Assembly (NCBI RefSeq): GCF_025152405.1
Contig: NZ_CP102292.1
Coordinates: 868,001 to 932,000, forward strand
Length of the DNA stretch: 64,000 bases
Direction of reading: 5' to 3'
Source: [Ruminococcus] lactaris ATCC 29176
Lineage (GTDB): Bacteria; Bacillota; Clostridia; Lachnospirales; Lachnospiraceae
The notes below the pieces were generated by a model. That model was given only the letters and a program-made list of their open reading frames with translations. It was not told the origin of the DNA and did no database searches. The first letter of the stretch is position 1, and every line of letters begins with the position of its first letter. The position numbers and the translations under genes were made by a program. This document shows positions 54,719 through 63,948 of the stretch, in pieces.

Positions 54719-55834
54719 ATGGGAAGAGTGTCTGAAGCACAGATCAATGAAGCGATTGCAAATTTTGATTATGAGGGAAAGCTTTTAAGTAAAGAGCCTT
54801 TTGGAAGCGGTCATATTAATGATACATATCTTTTAAAGTATGAGATTTCAGAGATGGGAATCCTGAAAGTGATCCTTCAGCGTATGAACCGTGAGATTTT
54901 TACGAATCCGGTAGAACTGATGGAGAATGTAGTAGGGGTTACGACGTTCCTTCGTAAGAAGATCATTGAGAACGGCGGAGATCCGGAGCGTGAAACTCTG
55001 AATGTAATCCCGGCAAAGGATGGAAAGCCTTACTATGTGGATTCTAAGGGTGAGTACTGGCGTTCTTATGTATACATTACGGATGCAAGCAGTTATGACC
55101 AGGTAGAGAAACCGGAAGACTTTTACGAAAGTGCAGTCGCATTTGGACATTTCCAGCGGATGCTGGCTGATTATCCTGCAGAGACACTCAATGAGACGAT
55201 CAAGGGATTCCATGATACAAGAGCAAGATTCCAGGTATTTAAAGATACCGTTGCAAAGGATGTATGCGGACGTGCAGCAGAAGTACAGGATGAGATCAAC
55301 TTTGTACTGGCACATGAAGACGTGGCAAATGTATTTGGGGAGCTTCAGGACAAAGGAAAACTTCCGCTTCGTGTCACGCACAATGATACAAAGCTGAACA
55401 ATATTATGATCGACGACAAGACCGGAAAGGGAATCTGCGTTATTGATCTTGATACAGTTATGCCGGGACTTGCAATGAACGATTTTGGTGATTCCATCCG
55501 TTTTGGGGCAAGTACAGCAGCAGAGGATGAGACAGACTTAAGCAAAGTATCCTGCAGTATGGATCTTTTTGAAATCTATGTAAAGGGCTTCCTTGAGGGA
55601 TGTGACGGAAAGCTGACAAAGAAAGAAGTTGAACTTCTTCCGATGGGAGCAAAAGTCATGACTTTTGAGTGCGGTATGCGTTTCCTGACAGATTATCTGG
55701 ATGGAGATCATTACTTCAAGATCCACAGAGAAAAGCACAATCTTGACAGATGCCGTACCCAGTTCAAACTGGTGGCAGATATGGAAAAGAAATGGGATAT
55801 CATGCAGGAGATCGTAGCAAAATATAATCGCTGA
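54719..55834 (+). CDS. nahK: N-acetylhexosamine 1-kinase-like phosphotransferase
   Basis: 371 residues of the aminoglycoside-phosphotransferase (APH) fold. N-lobe with LSKEPFGSGHINDTYLL, catalytic loop VTHNDTKLNNIMID and metal Asp in VIDLDTVMPG. This matches NahK proteins, which phosphorylate GlcNAc and GalNAc at C1 in lacto-N-biose/galacto-N-biose use. Start ATG 54719 follows GGAGGAAGACTAAAG. Together with the nucleotidyltransferase, galE, galT and galK nearby, a host-glycan hexosamine route is likely; no lacto-N-biose phosphorylase is in the window. Confidence 0.8.
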   Translation: MGRVSEAQINEAIANFDYEGKLLSKEPFGSGHINDTYLLKYEISEMGILKVILQRMNREIFTNPVELMENVVGVTTFLRKKIIENGGDPERETLNVIPAKDGKPYYVDSKGEYWRSYVYITDASSYDQVEKPEDFYESAVAFGHFQRMLADYPAETLNETIKGFHDTRARFQVFKDTVAKDVCGRAAEVQDEINFVLAHEDVANVFGELQDKGKLPLRVTHNDTKLNNIMIDDKTGKGICVIDLDTVMPGLAMNDFGDSIRFGASTAAEDETDLSKVSCSMDLFEIYVKGFLEGCDGKLTKKEVELLPMGAKVMTFECGMRFLTDYLDGDHYFKIHREKHNLDRCRTQFKLVADMEKKWDIMQEIVAKYNR

Positions 55835-55896
55835 TCGTGCAACATTTTTACCATAAGATGAACCAAAAATACAAGGTATATTCAGAGAATTTATGG

Positions 55897-55902
55897 TATA
55901 AT
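55897..55902 (+). promoter_or_regulatory. Extended -10 box before galE
   Basis: TGGTATAAT contains a perfect TATAAT, with no good -35 at 17 bp. It lies in the 125-bp gap between the kinase and galE, so galE may have its own promoter. Confidence 0.4.
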
Positions 55903-55959
55903 GTACCTGTAAGTTGAAGGAAAGATAACTTGATCATATTGGTTGAAGGAGGAGTTAAA

Positions 55960-56976
55960 ATGTCAATTTTAGTAACCGGAGGAGCCGGATTTATTGGAAG
56001 CCATACCTGTGTGGAACTTCTGAATGCAGGATATGATGTTGTTGTTGCAGATAACTTATACAACGCATCTGAAAAGTCACTGGAAAGAGTAAAAAAGATT
56101 ACAGGAAAAGACCTGAAATTCTACAAAGCAGACATTCGTGATAAAGAAGCTATGAATGAGATCTTTGAGAAAGAAGAAATTGAGTCAGTGATTCATTTTG
56201 CAGGACTGAAAGCAGTTGGTGAGTCTGTAGCAAAGCCGCTTGAGTATTATGAGAACAATATTGGCGGAACGATTACGCTTTGTGATGTTATGAGAAACCA
56301 TGGTGTGAAGAATATTATCTTCAGTTCTTCTGCAACAGTATATGGTGATCCGGCATTTATTCCGATCACTGAGAAATGCCCGAAAGGAACCTGCACAAAT
56401 CCATACGGATGGACAAAGTGGATGCTGGAGCAGATCCTGACAGATCTTCATACAGCAGATCCTGAGTGGAATGTAGTACTTCTTCGTTACTTCAACCCGA
56501 TCGGAGCACATAAGAGCGGTCTCATCGGTGAAGATCCGAAGGGAATCCCGAACAACCTGATTCCATATATCACTCAGGTAGCTATCGGTAAATTAGAGCG
56601 TCTTGGAGTATTCGGAGATGACTATGATACGCATGACGGTACAGGTGTCCGTGATTATATCCATGTAGTTGACCTTGCGATCGGACATGTGCGTGCAGTA
56701 GAGAAACTGAAAGAGAAAGCAGGAGTATCCGTATACAACCTTGGAACAGGAAATGGATATTCTGTTCTTGATATGGTAAAAGCATTCAGCAAGGCATGCG
56801 GAAAAGAGATTCCGTATGAGATCAAGCCTCGTCGTGCCGGAGATATCGCAACATGCTATTGTGACGCATCCAAGGCAAAAGAAGAGCTGCACTGGGTAGC
56901 TGAAAGAGGACTGGATGAGATGTGCGAAGATTCATGGAGATGGCAGAGCCAGAATCCAAATGGATACGAGGGATAA
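55960..56976 (+). CDS. galE: UDP-glucose 4-epimerase
   Basis: 338 residues from ATG 55960 (GAAGGAGGAG). Short-chain dehydrogenase fold: NAD motif [24 protein letters not shown], catalytic Ser in [10 protein letters not shown] and [10 protein letters not shown] with Tyr/Lys; RYFNPIGAH follows. Interconverts UDP-Glc and UDP-Gal, and in related loci UDP-GlcNAc and UDP-GalNAc. A Gly/Ser/Cys position that sets N-acetyl specificity was not judged. Confidence 0.95.
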   Translation: MSILVTGGAGFIGSHTCVELLNAGYDVVVADNLYNASEKSLERVKKITGKDLKFYKADIRDKEAMNEIFEKEEIESVIHFAGLKAVGESVAKPLEYYENNIGGTITLCDVMRNHGVKNIIFSSSATVYGDPAFIPITEKCPKGTCTNPYGWTKWMLEQILTDLHTADPEWNVVLLRYFNPIGAHKSGLIGEDPKGIPNNLIPYITQVAIGKLERLGVFGDDYDTHDGTGVRDYIHVVDLAIGHVRAVEKLKEKAGVSVYNLGTGNGYSVLDMVKAFSKACGKEIPYEIKPRRAGDIATCYCDASKAKEELHWVAERGLDEMCEDSWRWQSQNPNGYEG

Positions 56977-57147
56977 TTTCCAGGATTACTTTCCTGAAAA
57001 TGATCGCCAGAGCGTGATCAAAAGATAGAGAAAAGGTTGTTGACCGGAGATGATGGATCAGATGAATGAGACGGATTCTACAGTGACAGCCTTTTCTTTT
57101 TTGCTGCAGGGGATGTGGCAGCAGTAAAAAGAAAAGGTGGTGACGGA

Positions 57148-57816
57148 ATGAAGAGAAATGTAGATTTGAATGAAATATCTGATGGACGGCTGTATTCTGC
57201 CAATGATATGGTCAAAGTAGAATGTGGAGATTGTGCAGGGTGTTCTGCATGCTGTCAGAATATGGGAACTTCGGTTGTTTTAGATCCGATGGATATATGG
57301 AAAATGCAACGAGGAACAGGCAGGATGTTGGAGAAACTTCTGAAAAAAGAACTGGAGCTGAATGTTGTGGATGGAATTATTTTGCCCAATCTGCGTATGA
57401 ACGGAACGAGAGAGGTCTGTTCCTTTCTGAATGAAGAAGGACGCTGCTCGATCCATCCATACAGGCCGGGAATCTGCAGGCTTTTTCCATTGGGCAGATA
57501 TTATGAGAAAAATGGATTTCATTATTTTCTTCAAATTGATGAATGTCGAAAAAAATCACGTGGAAAGATGAAAGTAAAGAAATGGCTGGGGATTGAAAAC
57601 CTGAAAACTTATGAAACTTATATTAGCAGGTGGCACGAGTTCCTTAATAAGAGTGAAGATGGAATGAAAGAACTGGATGAACAGAATCAGAAGGTTCTGA
57701 CGTTGCTGATTCTTCAGCGGTTTTATCAGACGCCTTTTCAGGCGAAAGAAGATGAAGAATTTTACAGAGAATTTTTTGAAAGATTAAGCTCGGTGAATGA
57801 AATCCTTGGATTCTGA
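57148..57816 (+). CDS. YkgJ-family cysteine-cluster protein
   Basis: 222 residues from ATG 57148 (AAAGGTGGTGA). Cys pattern CGDCAGCSACCQNMG near residue 27 and CSFLNEEGRCSIHPYRPGICRLFP near 105 define the zinc- or iron-sulfur-binding UPF0153/CxxCxxCC family. Function unknown. A helical C-terminal part of about 80 residues extends beyond the core. It lies between galE and the deacetylase and is probably not part of sugar metabolism. Confidence 0.85.
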   Translation: MKRNVDLNEISDGRLYSANDMVKVECGDCAGCSACCQNMGTSVVLDPMDIWKMQRGTGRMLEKLLKKELELNVVDGIILPNLRMNGTREVCSFLNEEGRCSIHPYRPGICRLFPLGRYYEKNGFHYFLQIDECRKKSRGKMKVKKWLGIENLKTYETYISRWHEFLNKSEDGMKELDEQNQKVLTLLILQRFYQTPFQAKEDEEFYREFFERLSSVNEILGF

Positions 57817-57959
57817 TTCCTTTTTTGGGGAGAAATTCTTGGGTTTTAAAGAAGGATTTCTTAATAATTATTTATGATTATCCGAGGCCTCTTGTCAACG
57901 GAAAAAGAGAATGTTATCGTAAGGGCAGGAATATAAAATACAGAAGAGATGAGAGTATC

Positions 57960-59429
57960 ATGGTAAGGGACAACAGAGAAGCAGAAACGGAAATGGAACG
58001 AAGACGGAGAAGGAGAAAGGCAGAGAAACTGCGTGGACTTAAGAGAAGACGCAGAAGACTGGTCTTAGCTATTCTGGCAGTGCTATTTCTTCCGATTATC
58101 GGTGCAAGAATTTATTTTGGAGTGAATCCGGTTATATTGAAAAACAGCGTTATTGATGTGGAATTGAAAGATTCAGTGAATCTGAAGAAAAATATCCGTT
58201 ACGTCTTTGCGGGAAAAGCTTCTCAGGTGAAGATCACTGGTTCGGTAGATAATACGAAAGAGGGAGATTATCGGGTGACTTATTCCTGGAGGGGAAGAAA
58301 AAAGACGGTTACAGTAAAAGTAAGAGATACGAAGCCGCCAGTATTGGAGATGAAAAATTCCTATACGGTAGATCTTGGCGGAGCAGTGACTGCAGATGAT
58401 TTTGTGAAAAAGGTGAAAGATGCATCGGAAGTGTCATTAAAGATTCTGAATGCTAAAAAATGGGATAAAGCGGGAGAATATTCCATTTCTGTGGAGGCAA
58501 AAGACATCTATGGTAATAAGACGACAGGAAAGTCAAAGTTGATCCTGGAAGAAGATAAGACACCACCTGAAATTTCAGGGGCGGAAGATACGGAAATTTT
58601 GCAGGGAAAGACCATGGATTTTTCCAGTGGAGTAACTGTAAAAGATAATGCAGATCCAGATCCGTCTTTAAGCGTGGATTCGACAAAGGCAGACCTGAAT
58701 ACACCAGGAACATATGTGGTAACTTATGTCGCAAAAGACCGTTCGGGGAATGAGACAAAGGTGGAGAGAAAGATTACCGTAAAGGCAAATCCTGAGTGGA
58801 AAGAGAAGATCGTATATCTGACCTTTGATGACGGCCCATCAGAGAATACAGGGAAAATTCTTGATATTTTAAAGCAGTATAATATAAAAGGAACATTTTT
58901 TGTAACGGGAAACCATCGGGAGCATGATGACCTGATCAAGAGAGCATTTGATGAAGGAAATTCCATCGGACTGCATACATATACGCATGATTATGCTACG
59001 GTCTATGCTTCGGAGCAGGCATATTTCGATGATCTTCAAAAAGTTTCAGACCTTGTAGAAAAGATTACAGGAGAGAAATCTACACTCATCCGTTTCCCGG
59101 GTGGATCAAGTAATACAGTCAGTGCAGACTATGTGCAGGGATTAATGACAACGCTGACCAAAGCGGTTCATGAAAAAGGTTATGAATACTTTGACTGGAA
59201 CTGTGATTCTACAGATGCAAGTGGAAATAATGTCGCAGTCAGCAAACTGGTTCAAAATGCTACATTATGTTCAGCAGATCATGTGACAATTCTGATGCAT
59301 GATACGGATGCAAAAGATACAACTGTTGAAGCATTGCCTCAGATTATAGAATATTATAGAGGACAAGGATATAGCTTTAAAGGACTGACAAAAGATTCCG
59401 TGGCGGCACATCATAGGGTAAATAATTAG
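57960..59429 (+). CDS. Membrane-anchored polysaccharide deacetylase with Ig-like domains
   Basis: 489 residues from ATG 57960; longer in-frame starts lack a binding site. Basic Arg-rich head (about 1-32), one membrane helix (RLVLAILAVLFLPIIGARIYFG), two to three DUF5011/bacterial Ig-like domains (about 60-280; each with GEYSISVEAKDIYGNKT-like ends), then a NodB deacetylase domain (about 285-485) with TFDDGPSENTG, HTYTHDYATVYAS (metal His) and RFPGGSSN. Likely removes acetyl groups from peptidoglycan GlcNAc, giving lysozyme resistance. Stop TAG 59427-59429 lies 2 bp before RepA copy 2. Confidence 0.9.
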   Translation: MVRDNREAETEMERRRRRRKAEKLRGLKRRRRRLVLAILAVLFLPIIGARIYFGVNPVILKNSVIDVELKDSVNLKKNIRYVFAGKASQVKITGSVDNTKEGDYRVTYSWRGRKKTVTVKVRDTKPPVLEMKNSYTVDLGGAVTADDFVKKVKDASEVSLKILNAKKWDKAGEYSISVEAKDIYGNKTTGKSKLILEEDKTPPEISGAEDTEILQGKTMDFSSGVTVKDNADPDPSLSVDSTKADLNTPGTYVVTYVAKDRSGNETKVERKITVKANPEWKEKIVYLTFDDGPSENTGKILDILKQYNIKGTFFVTGNHREHDDLIKRAFDEGNSIGLHTYTHDYATVYASEQAYFDDLQKVSDLVEKITGEKSTLIRFPGGSSNTVSADYVQGLMTTLTKAVHEKGYEYFDWNCDSTDASGNNVAVSKLVQNATLCSADHVTILMHDTDAKDTTVEALPQIIEYYRGQGYSFKGLTKDSVAAHHRVNN

Positions 59430-59431
59430 TG

Positions 59432-60191
59432 AAATTTGTATTTGTTGGAATGATACGCTTGTAAAGCAAAAGACTTCTTTATGGCGAAGAGGACGCGGAA
59501 ATCAGAGATATTCCTTCGCGGTGCAGGCCCGCTTTACCTCAGCCCGTTGACTGTTTGTAACTCGAAAGTGGAAATCTTCGTGCAATGGCACTCGATTTAC
59601 TTTCTCTAACAAACGCTGCAAAGTGTCTTCGGAACGCTCCTGCTAATGCACCTGCTCAGGAACACCCTGCTTTCCGCTGGTAGTCACAGTAAGAAGTTTT
59701 TTTCTGACTCCACAGCGTAGTCACTCAACAATACAAATTTCAAAAGGATAGAAAAAAGCCGGATGGCTATTGACTAAGATATTCGATCGTAAATATTAGA
59801 CAGTAGATATGATATTTACTACTTGACAAATCCTTTATCCTGGTCGATAGCCCTCCGGCTTTCTACTTCTTATTTGAAATTTCGTATTTGTTGAGAGAAA
59901 ATGTCCCGGTGCGAGAAAAGCATTCTGATTTGAAAAATCCAATATCCGCCCTTGCTGTTGCGTGAGCAGTGCATTGACAGGGAGCGTTCCGAAGACACTT
60001 TGCCCAACTTGTTAAGGAACGTAAACAGGAGTGCCTCTGCACGAGTGTTTCCACGTTCCTGTTACAAGTTGTCAACGGGCTGAGGTAAAGCGGGTCCTGC
60101 ACTGCGATGCAACAACAAGGGCGGATATGAACGTTTTTTCATCAGATACTTTCTACTGCCGAGATATTTTCACCCCAACAACTACAAATTT
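59432..60191. repeat. RepA copy 2 (760 bp)
   Basis: Same orientation as copy 1: L arm 59432-59740, palindromic centre, R arm 59877-60191. Outer ends AAATTTGTATTTGTTGG and, inverted, AAATTTGTAGTTGTTGGGG. In the R arm the stem CCGCCCTTG/CAAGGGCGG replaces CCACACTTG/CAAGTGTGG of copy 1, both sides changed together. It fills the whole space between the deacetylase and the convergent galT and provides two bases of the galT stop codon (60190-60192). Confidence 0.9.
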
Positions 60192-61680
60192 ACAGTACAC
60201 TGATAAATCTTCTAAATGCCTCAAGTCCTTCCGGTGTGCATTTGTATACGCCTGCATCTTCCAGTACCTGGCAGAAGACTTTTCCTACTTCCTGCTGAAG
60301 AATTTCTTCTACATTGCTTTCATTGACATCCGGGTAGGATGGAAGAAATTCGTCAACCCAGTCAGCATGCTTTGCAATCTGCTCATTGCTGCGGATATCT
60401 TTCTTTTCAAGGATATATTCTTTCAGTAATTCCATTTCGCCTTTCAGACGTGCCGGAAGAACTGCAAGTCCCATTACTTCGATCAGACCGATATTTTCCT
60501 TTTTGATATGATGAAGCTTTGCGTGTGGATGATATACACCCAGCGGATGCTCTTCAGTAGTGATATTATTTCTCAGTGTGAGATCCAGTTCATACAGGTC
60601 ACCACGTTTTCTTGCAATCGGAGTGATCGTGCTGTGTGGTGTTCCGTCAGTTTCTGCAAAGATGAAAGCTTCTTCATCTGTATAACCACGCCATTTATTC
60701 AGGATATGTTCAGCGAGGTCGATGATACGCTCTGTATCTTTTCCCTGAAGACGGATCACAGAAAGTGGCCATTTTACAATGCCGGCTGTAACATCTTCGT
60801 ATCCTGCTACTGTAAAGTTCTCGATCACCGGTGCCTTTGCCATAGCAAAAGTATAGTTACCTCCCTGGAAGTGGTCGTGGCTTAAGATTGATCCGCCTAC
60901 GATCGGGAGATCAGCATTAGATCCCAGGAAATAATGTGGGAATAATTTGATGAAGTCGAACAGCTTTGCAAATGCATGGCGGTCGATCTTCATTGGAACG
61001 TGCTGTCCGTTGAATACGATACAATGCTCGTTATAATATACATATGGAGAATACTGGAATCCCCATTTTCCGTTCTGGATCGTGATCGGGATGATACGGT
61101 GGTTTTCACGTGCCGGGTGATCCAGGCGTCCTGCATATCCTTCATTTTCCATACAGAGCTGGCATTTTGGATAAGCAGAAGACTTTGCTTTTCCTGCAGC
61201 AGCGATGGCTTTTGGATCTTTTTCAGGCTTGGAAAGGTTGATCGTGATATCCAGAGTACCATATTCTGTATCAACAGTCCATTTGCGGTCCTTTTTGATA
61301 CGGTATCTGCGGATATAATCACTGTCCTGACTCAGCTTGTAGTAGAAAGCAGTTGCTTTTTCAGGAGACTCTTCGTATTTTTTCCAGAAAGCGTCCTGAA
61401 CCTGAGCCGGACGTGGCATGAGACAGTTCATGATCTTTGTATCAAAGAGATCACGGTATCCGATACTGTCTTCAATGATGCCTCTTGCAACAGCCTCATT
61501 TAAAAGATCAGCAAGTACGTCTTCAAGAACGATGTTGTCAAGGTCGCAGTCTGTATCTTCGTAGTTATTTTCTTTAAAAAGATCCAAAAGAAGGTTCGTT
61601 GTATAGATTCTTTCAGATTCCGGTGTCAGCCCGGTATTGATTCCGTACTGTACTAATTTTTTGATTGATTCATAAAGCAT
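60190..61680 (-). CDS. galT: UTP-hexose-1-phosphate uridylyltransferase (GalT, Gram-positive class)
   Basis: 496 residues, the long class-II form. Markers: PRPAQVQDAFWKKY, the metal/nucleotide region CQLCMENEGYAGRLDHPARENHRII, and the active-site IVGGSILSHDHFQGGNYTFAM, corresponding to the histidine triad. Exchanges UMP between UDP-glucose and galactose-1-phosphate. It follows galK on the minus strand at a 38-bp distance with AAAGGGGG before its start. The 3' end touches RepA. Confidence 0.95.
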   Translation of the reverse strand: MLYESIKKLVQYGINTGLTPESERIYTTNLLLDLFKENNYEDTDCDLDNIVLEDVLADLLNEAVARGIIEDSIGYRDLFDTKIMNCLMPRPAQVQDAFWKKYEESPEKATAFYYKLSQDSDYIRRYRIKKDRKWTVDTEYGTLDITINLSKPEKDPKAIAAAGKAKSSAYPKCQLCMENEGYAGRLDHPARENHRIIPITIQNGKWGFQYSPYVYYNEHCIVFNGQHVPMKIDRHAFAKLFDFIKLFPHYFLGSNADLPIVGGSILSHDHFQGGNYTFAMAKAPVIENFTVAGYEDVTAGIVKWPLSVIRLQGKDTERIIDLAEHILNKWRGYTDEEAFIFAETDGTPHSTITPIARKRGDLYELDLTLRNNITTEEHPLGVYHPHAKLHHIKKENIGLIEVMGLAVLPARLKGEMELLKEYILEKKDIRSNEQIAKHADWVDEFLPSYPDVNESNVEEILQQEVGKVFCQVLEDAGVYKCTPEGLEAFRRFISVL

Positions 61681-61718
61681 GATAATAAATCCCCCTTTAA
61701 GGTAAAAATATAATGTGG

Positions 61719-62888
61719 TTAAGCAAGTCTGGAAGCTCCGTCTCCGATATCAACAGTATAGAATTCTGCTTCATGTCCGACTTTTTCTGCATAGGCTTTT
61801 CCAATCGTTTCAATGAATGTATCAACGGCCTCATCTTTCACGATGCTGACAGTACATCCACCAAATCCGCCTCCTGTGATACGGGAACCGAGAACACCGG
61901 GGATCGCCCAGGCAAGATCAACAAGAATATCGATCTCATCGCAGGAAACAGCATAATCATCCCGCAGGGAAATGTGGGACTGGTTCATCAGTTTACCAAA
62001 TTCCTCGATCTTTCCGTCCTTAAGTGCCTGTACAGCGGTGATCGTACGCTGATTTTCGTAAACGGCATGCTTTGCACGTTTCCGCTGGATCTCATCAGAG
62101 ATAAGCTCTTTGTTGGCTTCAAATTCTTCGATAGAGAGATCACCTAAAGACTGGATATCCAGCTTTGTCTGAAGAGCCTTTAATGCCGCAGCACACTCAT
62201 TTCTTCTGTCGTTATAAGCGGAATCTACAAGGCTGTGCTTCACCTTGCTGTTGGTAATGACGATCTTTGCACCGTCCAGCACGCAAGGTGCATACTCATA
62301 GTCCAGAGTAGCTGTATCCAGGAAGATCGCATGATCTTTCTTTCCCATGGCAACAGCAAACTGATCCATGATTCCACAGTTGCAACCGTTGAAGTTATTT
62401 TCAGAATACTGTCCGATCAGGGCGAGATCTGTCATGGACAGGTCTTTGATATCAAAAAGGTCAGATAAAATAACTCCGGTCAGAACTTCAAGTGAAGCGG
62501 AAGAGGAAAGACCGGAACCATTCGGGATATTTCCCCAGATCACCATATCAAATCCACTGGAAATCGGATGTCCTTTTTCCGCAAATGCCCAGACAACTCC
62601 GAGTGGATAATTTGCCCAGTTGTATTCTTTTTTGTTCGTGAGATCATCCAGTGAAGCTTCTACGACACCGAATGAATCAAGGTTCATAGAGTAAAAATGA
62701 ATCTTGCGGTCCTCTCTTTTACGGGCAGCTCCGTAAGTACCGAGCGTCAATGCACACGGAAATACATGACCTCCGTTATAATCGGTATGTTCTCCGATGA
62801 GATTGACACGGCCCGGGGAAAAATAAAAATTTACTCCGTCGGAATTGCCGAAGAGTTCCGCGAATTTGTCAAATAACTTCTGCTTCAT
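61719..62888 (-). CDS. galK: Galactokinase
   Basis: 389 residues of the GHMP kinase fold: signature FSPGRVNLIGEHTDYNGG, ATP loop PNGSGLSSSASLEVLTG, CGIMDQFAVAMGKK with catalytic Asp, and GSRITGGGFGGCTVSIV. Phosphorylates galactose at C1, feeding galT. CAGGAGGAT lies before the ATG. First gene of galK-galT; divergent from an AraC-type regulator. Confidence 0.96.
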   Translation of the reverse strand: MKQKLFDKFAELFGNSDGVNFYFSPGRVNLIGEHTDYNGGHVFPCALTLGTYGAARKREDRKIHFYSMNLDSFGVVEASLDDLTNKKEYNWANYPLGVVWAFAEKGHPISSGFDMVIWGNIPNGSGLSSSASLEVLTGVILSDLFDIKDLSMTDLALIGQYSENNFNGCNCGIMDQFAVAMGKKDHAIFLDTATLDYEYAPCVLDGAKIVITNSKVKHSLVDSAYNDRRNECAAALKALQTKLDIQSLGDLSIEEFEANKELISDEIQRKRAKHAVYENQRTITAVQALKDGKIEEFGKLMNQSHISLRDDYAVSCDEIDILVDLAWAIPGVLGSRITGGGFGGCTVSIVKDEAVDTFIETIGKAYAEKVGHEAEFYTVDIGDGASRLA

Positions 62889-62949
62889 TTTACAATCCTC
62901 CTGTAATCAATATTGCCCGAAACATTTTCCATGTCTGGATACTGATTTT

Positions 62950-63038
62950 ATTATAAATGAAAGAGTCGGAAACGTCCATAAAAAATACGTGCTGTCATAT
63001 GTAAAAATGTTGCAGTGAAAAGAAGAAACGTCTATAAT
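62950..63038. promoter_or_regulatory. Divergent galK/araC promoters with direct repeat
   Basis: Minus strand for galKT: TGGACG (62973-62978), 17 bp, TATAAT (62950-62955). Plus strand for the regulator: TTGCAG (63010-63015), 17 bp, TATAAT (63033-63038). The direct repeat GAAACGTCYATAA occurs at 62969-62981 and 63025-63037 (12 of 13 identical), overlapping the galK -35 and the regulator -10, as expected for half-sites of an AraC protein that controls both. Confidence 0.6.
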
Positions 63039-63072
63039 GATAAAAGATGGAGCAAAGACGGGAGGCTGGTTT

Positions 63073-63948
63073 ATGTCAGATTCTTATAAGCATTCTTATA
63101 TTGTCGGAGAAAATCTGTTAAATTCCCTGTCGGTATACAATGTAGGGTATCAGAAGTGCGATCCGGAGTATCAGTGGGGACCGGGAGTGAGAGATCATTA
63201 TTGCATCCACCATATTTTCTCGGGAAGTGGTTCTTATATGATCGGAGAAAAGCAGATCCGGTTAAAAGAGGGAGATACGTTTATCCTGTATCCGGGAGTG
63301 GAAGTGCGGTACTGTGCGGACCGGGAGAAGCCGTGGGAATATGGCTGGGCCGGTTTTATGGGAACTGATGCGGCATCGATCATAAGAAATACGGATTTCA
63401 CAAAGAAAATTCCATATATTCCTGCGGGAAAGATTCCGGACAGGAAGATCAGGGAAGGTCTGCAGAAGATTTATGATGTCAAGGGAAATACCTATGAAGC
63501 TGCGGTTGCAATGACGGGGGCGTTGTACAGTTTCCTTGCGGTTTTTATGCATTATCATGAAAGTGAAGTTCCGGAGCGGGATGCCAGGATGATGTATGTG
63601 GAAAAAGCAGAAAATTATATAGAAACGAATTATTCTTATCCTGTGACGGTGGAAGATGTTGCGGACTATGTAGGAATCAGCAGAAGTCATCTGTTCCGCT
63701 CTTTTCAGACTTATATGAACTGTTCGCCAAAGGAATTTTTGTCCCAGTACAGGATCAAGCAGGCATGCAGGCTTTTAAAGGAGACTGATCTGTCGGTTTC
63801 TGCGATTGCATATTCTGTTGGATTTGAGAATAATCTTTATTTTTCAAAGGCATTCCGTAAGCAGAAGCAGATCAGTCCGACCCTTTACAGAGAAAAGCAC
63901 AGAAATTATACCGGTTCAGGAACGGGGATGGAACGGCGGGCAGATTGA
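63073..63948 (+). CDS. AraC-family regulator, probable galactose-operon regulator
   Basis: 291 residues from ATG 63073 (GGGAGGC before it). Cupin sensor (about 1-145; YCIHHIFSGSGSYMIGEKQIRLKEGDTFILYPG, WEYGWAGFMG) and C-terminal double helix-turn-helix (VTVEDVADYVGISRSHLFRSF, SVSAIAYSVGFENNLYFSKAF). The pattern resembles MsmR/RafR activators of alpha-galactoside operons. Divergent orientation and the shared direct repeat point to galKT control. Confidence 0.87.
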   Translation: MSDSYKHSYIVGENLLNSLSVYNVGYQKCDPEYQWGPGVRDHYCIHHIFSGSGSYMIGEKQIRLKEGDTFILYPGVEVRYCADREKPWEYGWAGFMGTDAASIIRNTDFTKKIPYIPAGKIPDRKIREGLQKIYDVKGNTYEAAVAMTGALYSFLAVFMHYHESEVPERDARMMYVEKAENYIETNYSYPVTVEDVADYVGISRSHLFRSFQTYMNCSPKEFLSQYRIKQACRLLKETDLSVSAIAYSVGFENNLYFSKAFRKQKQISPTLYREKHRNYTGSGTGMERRAD

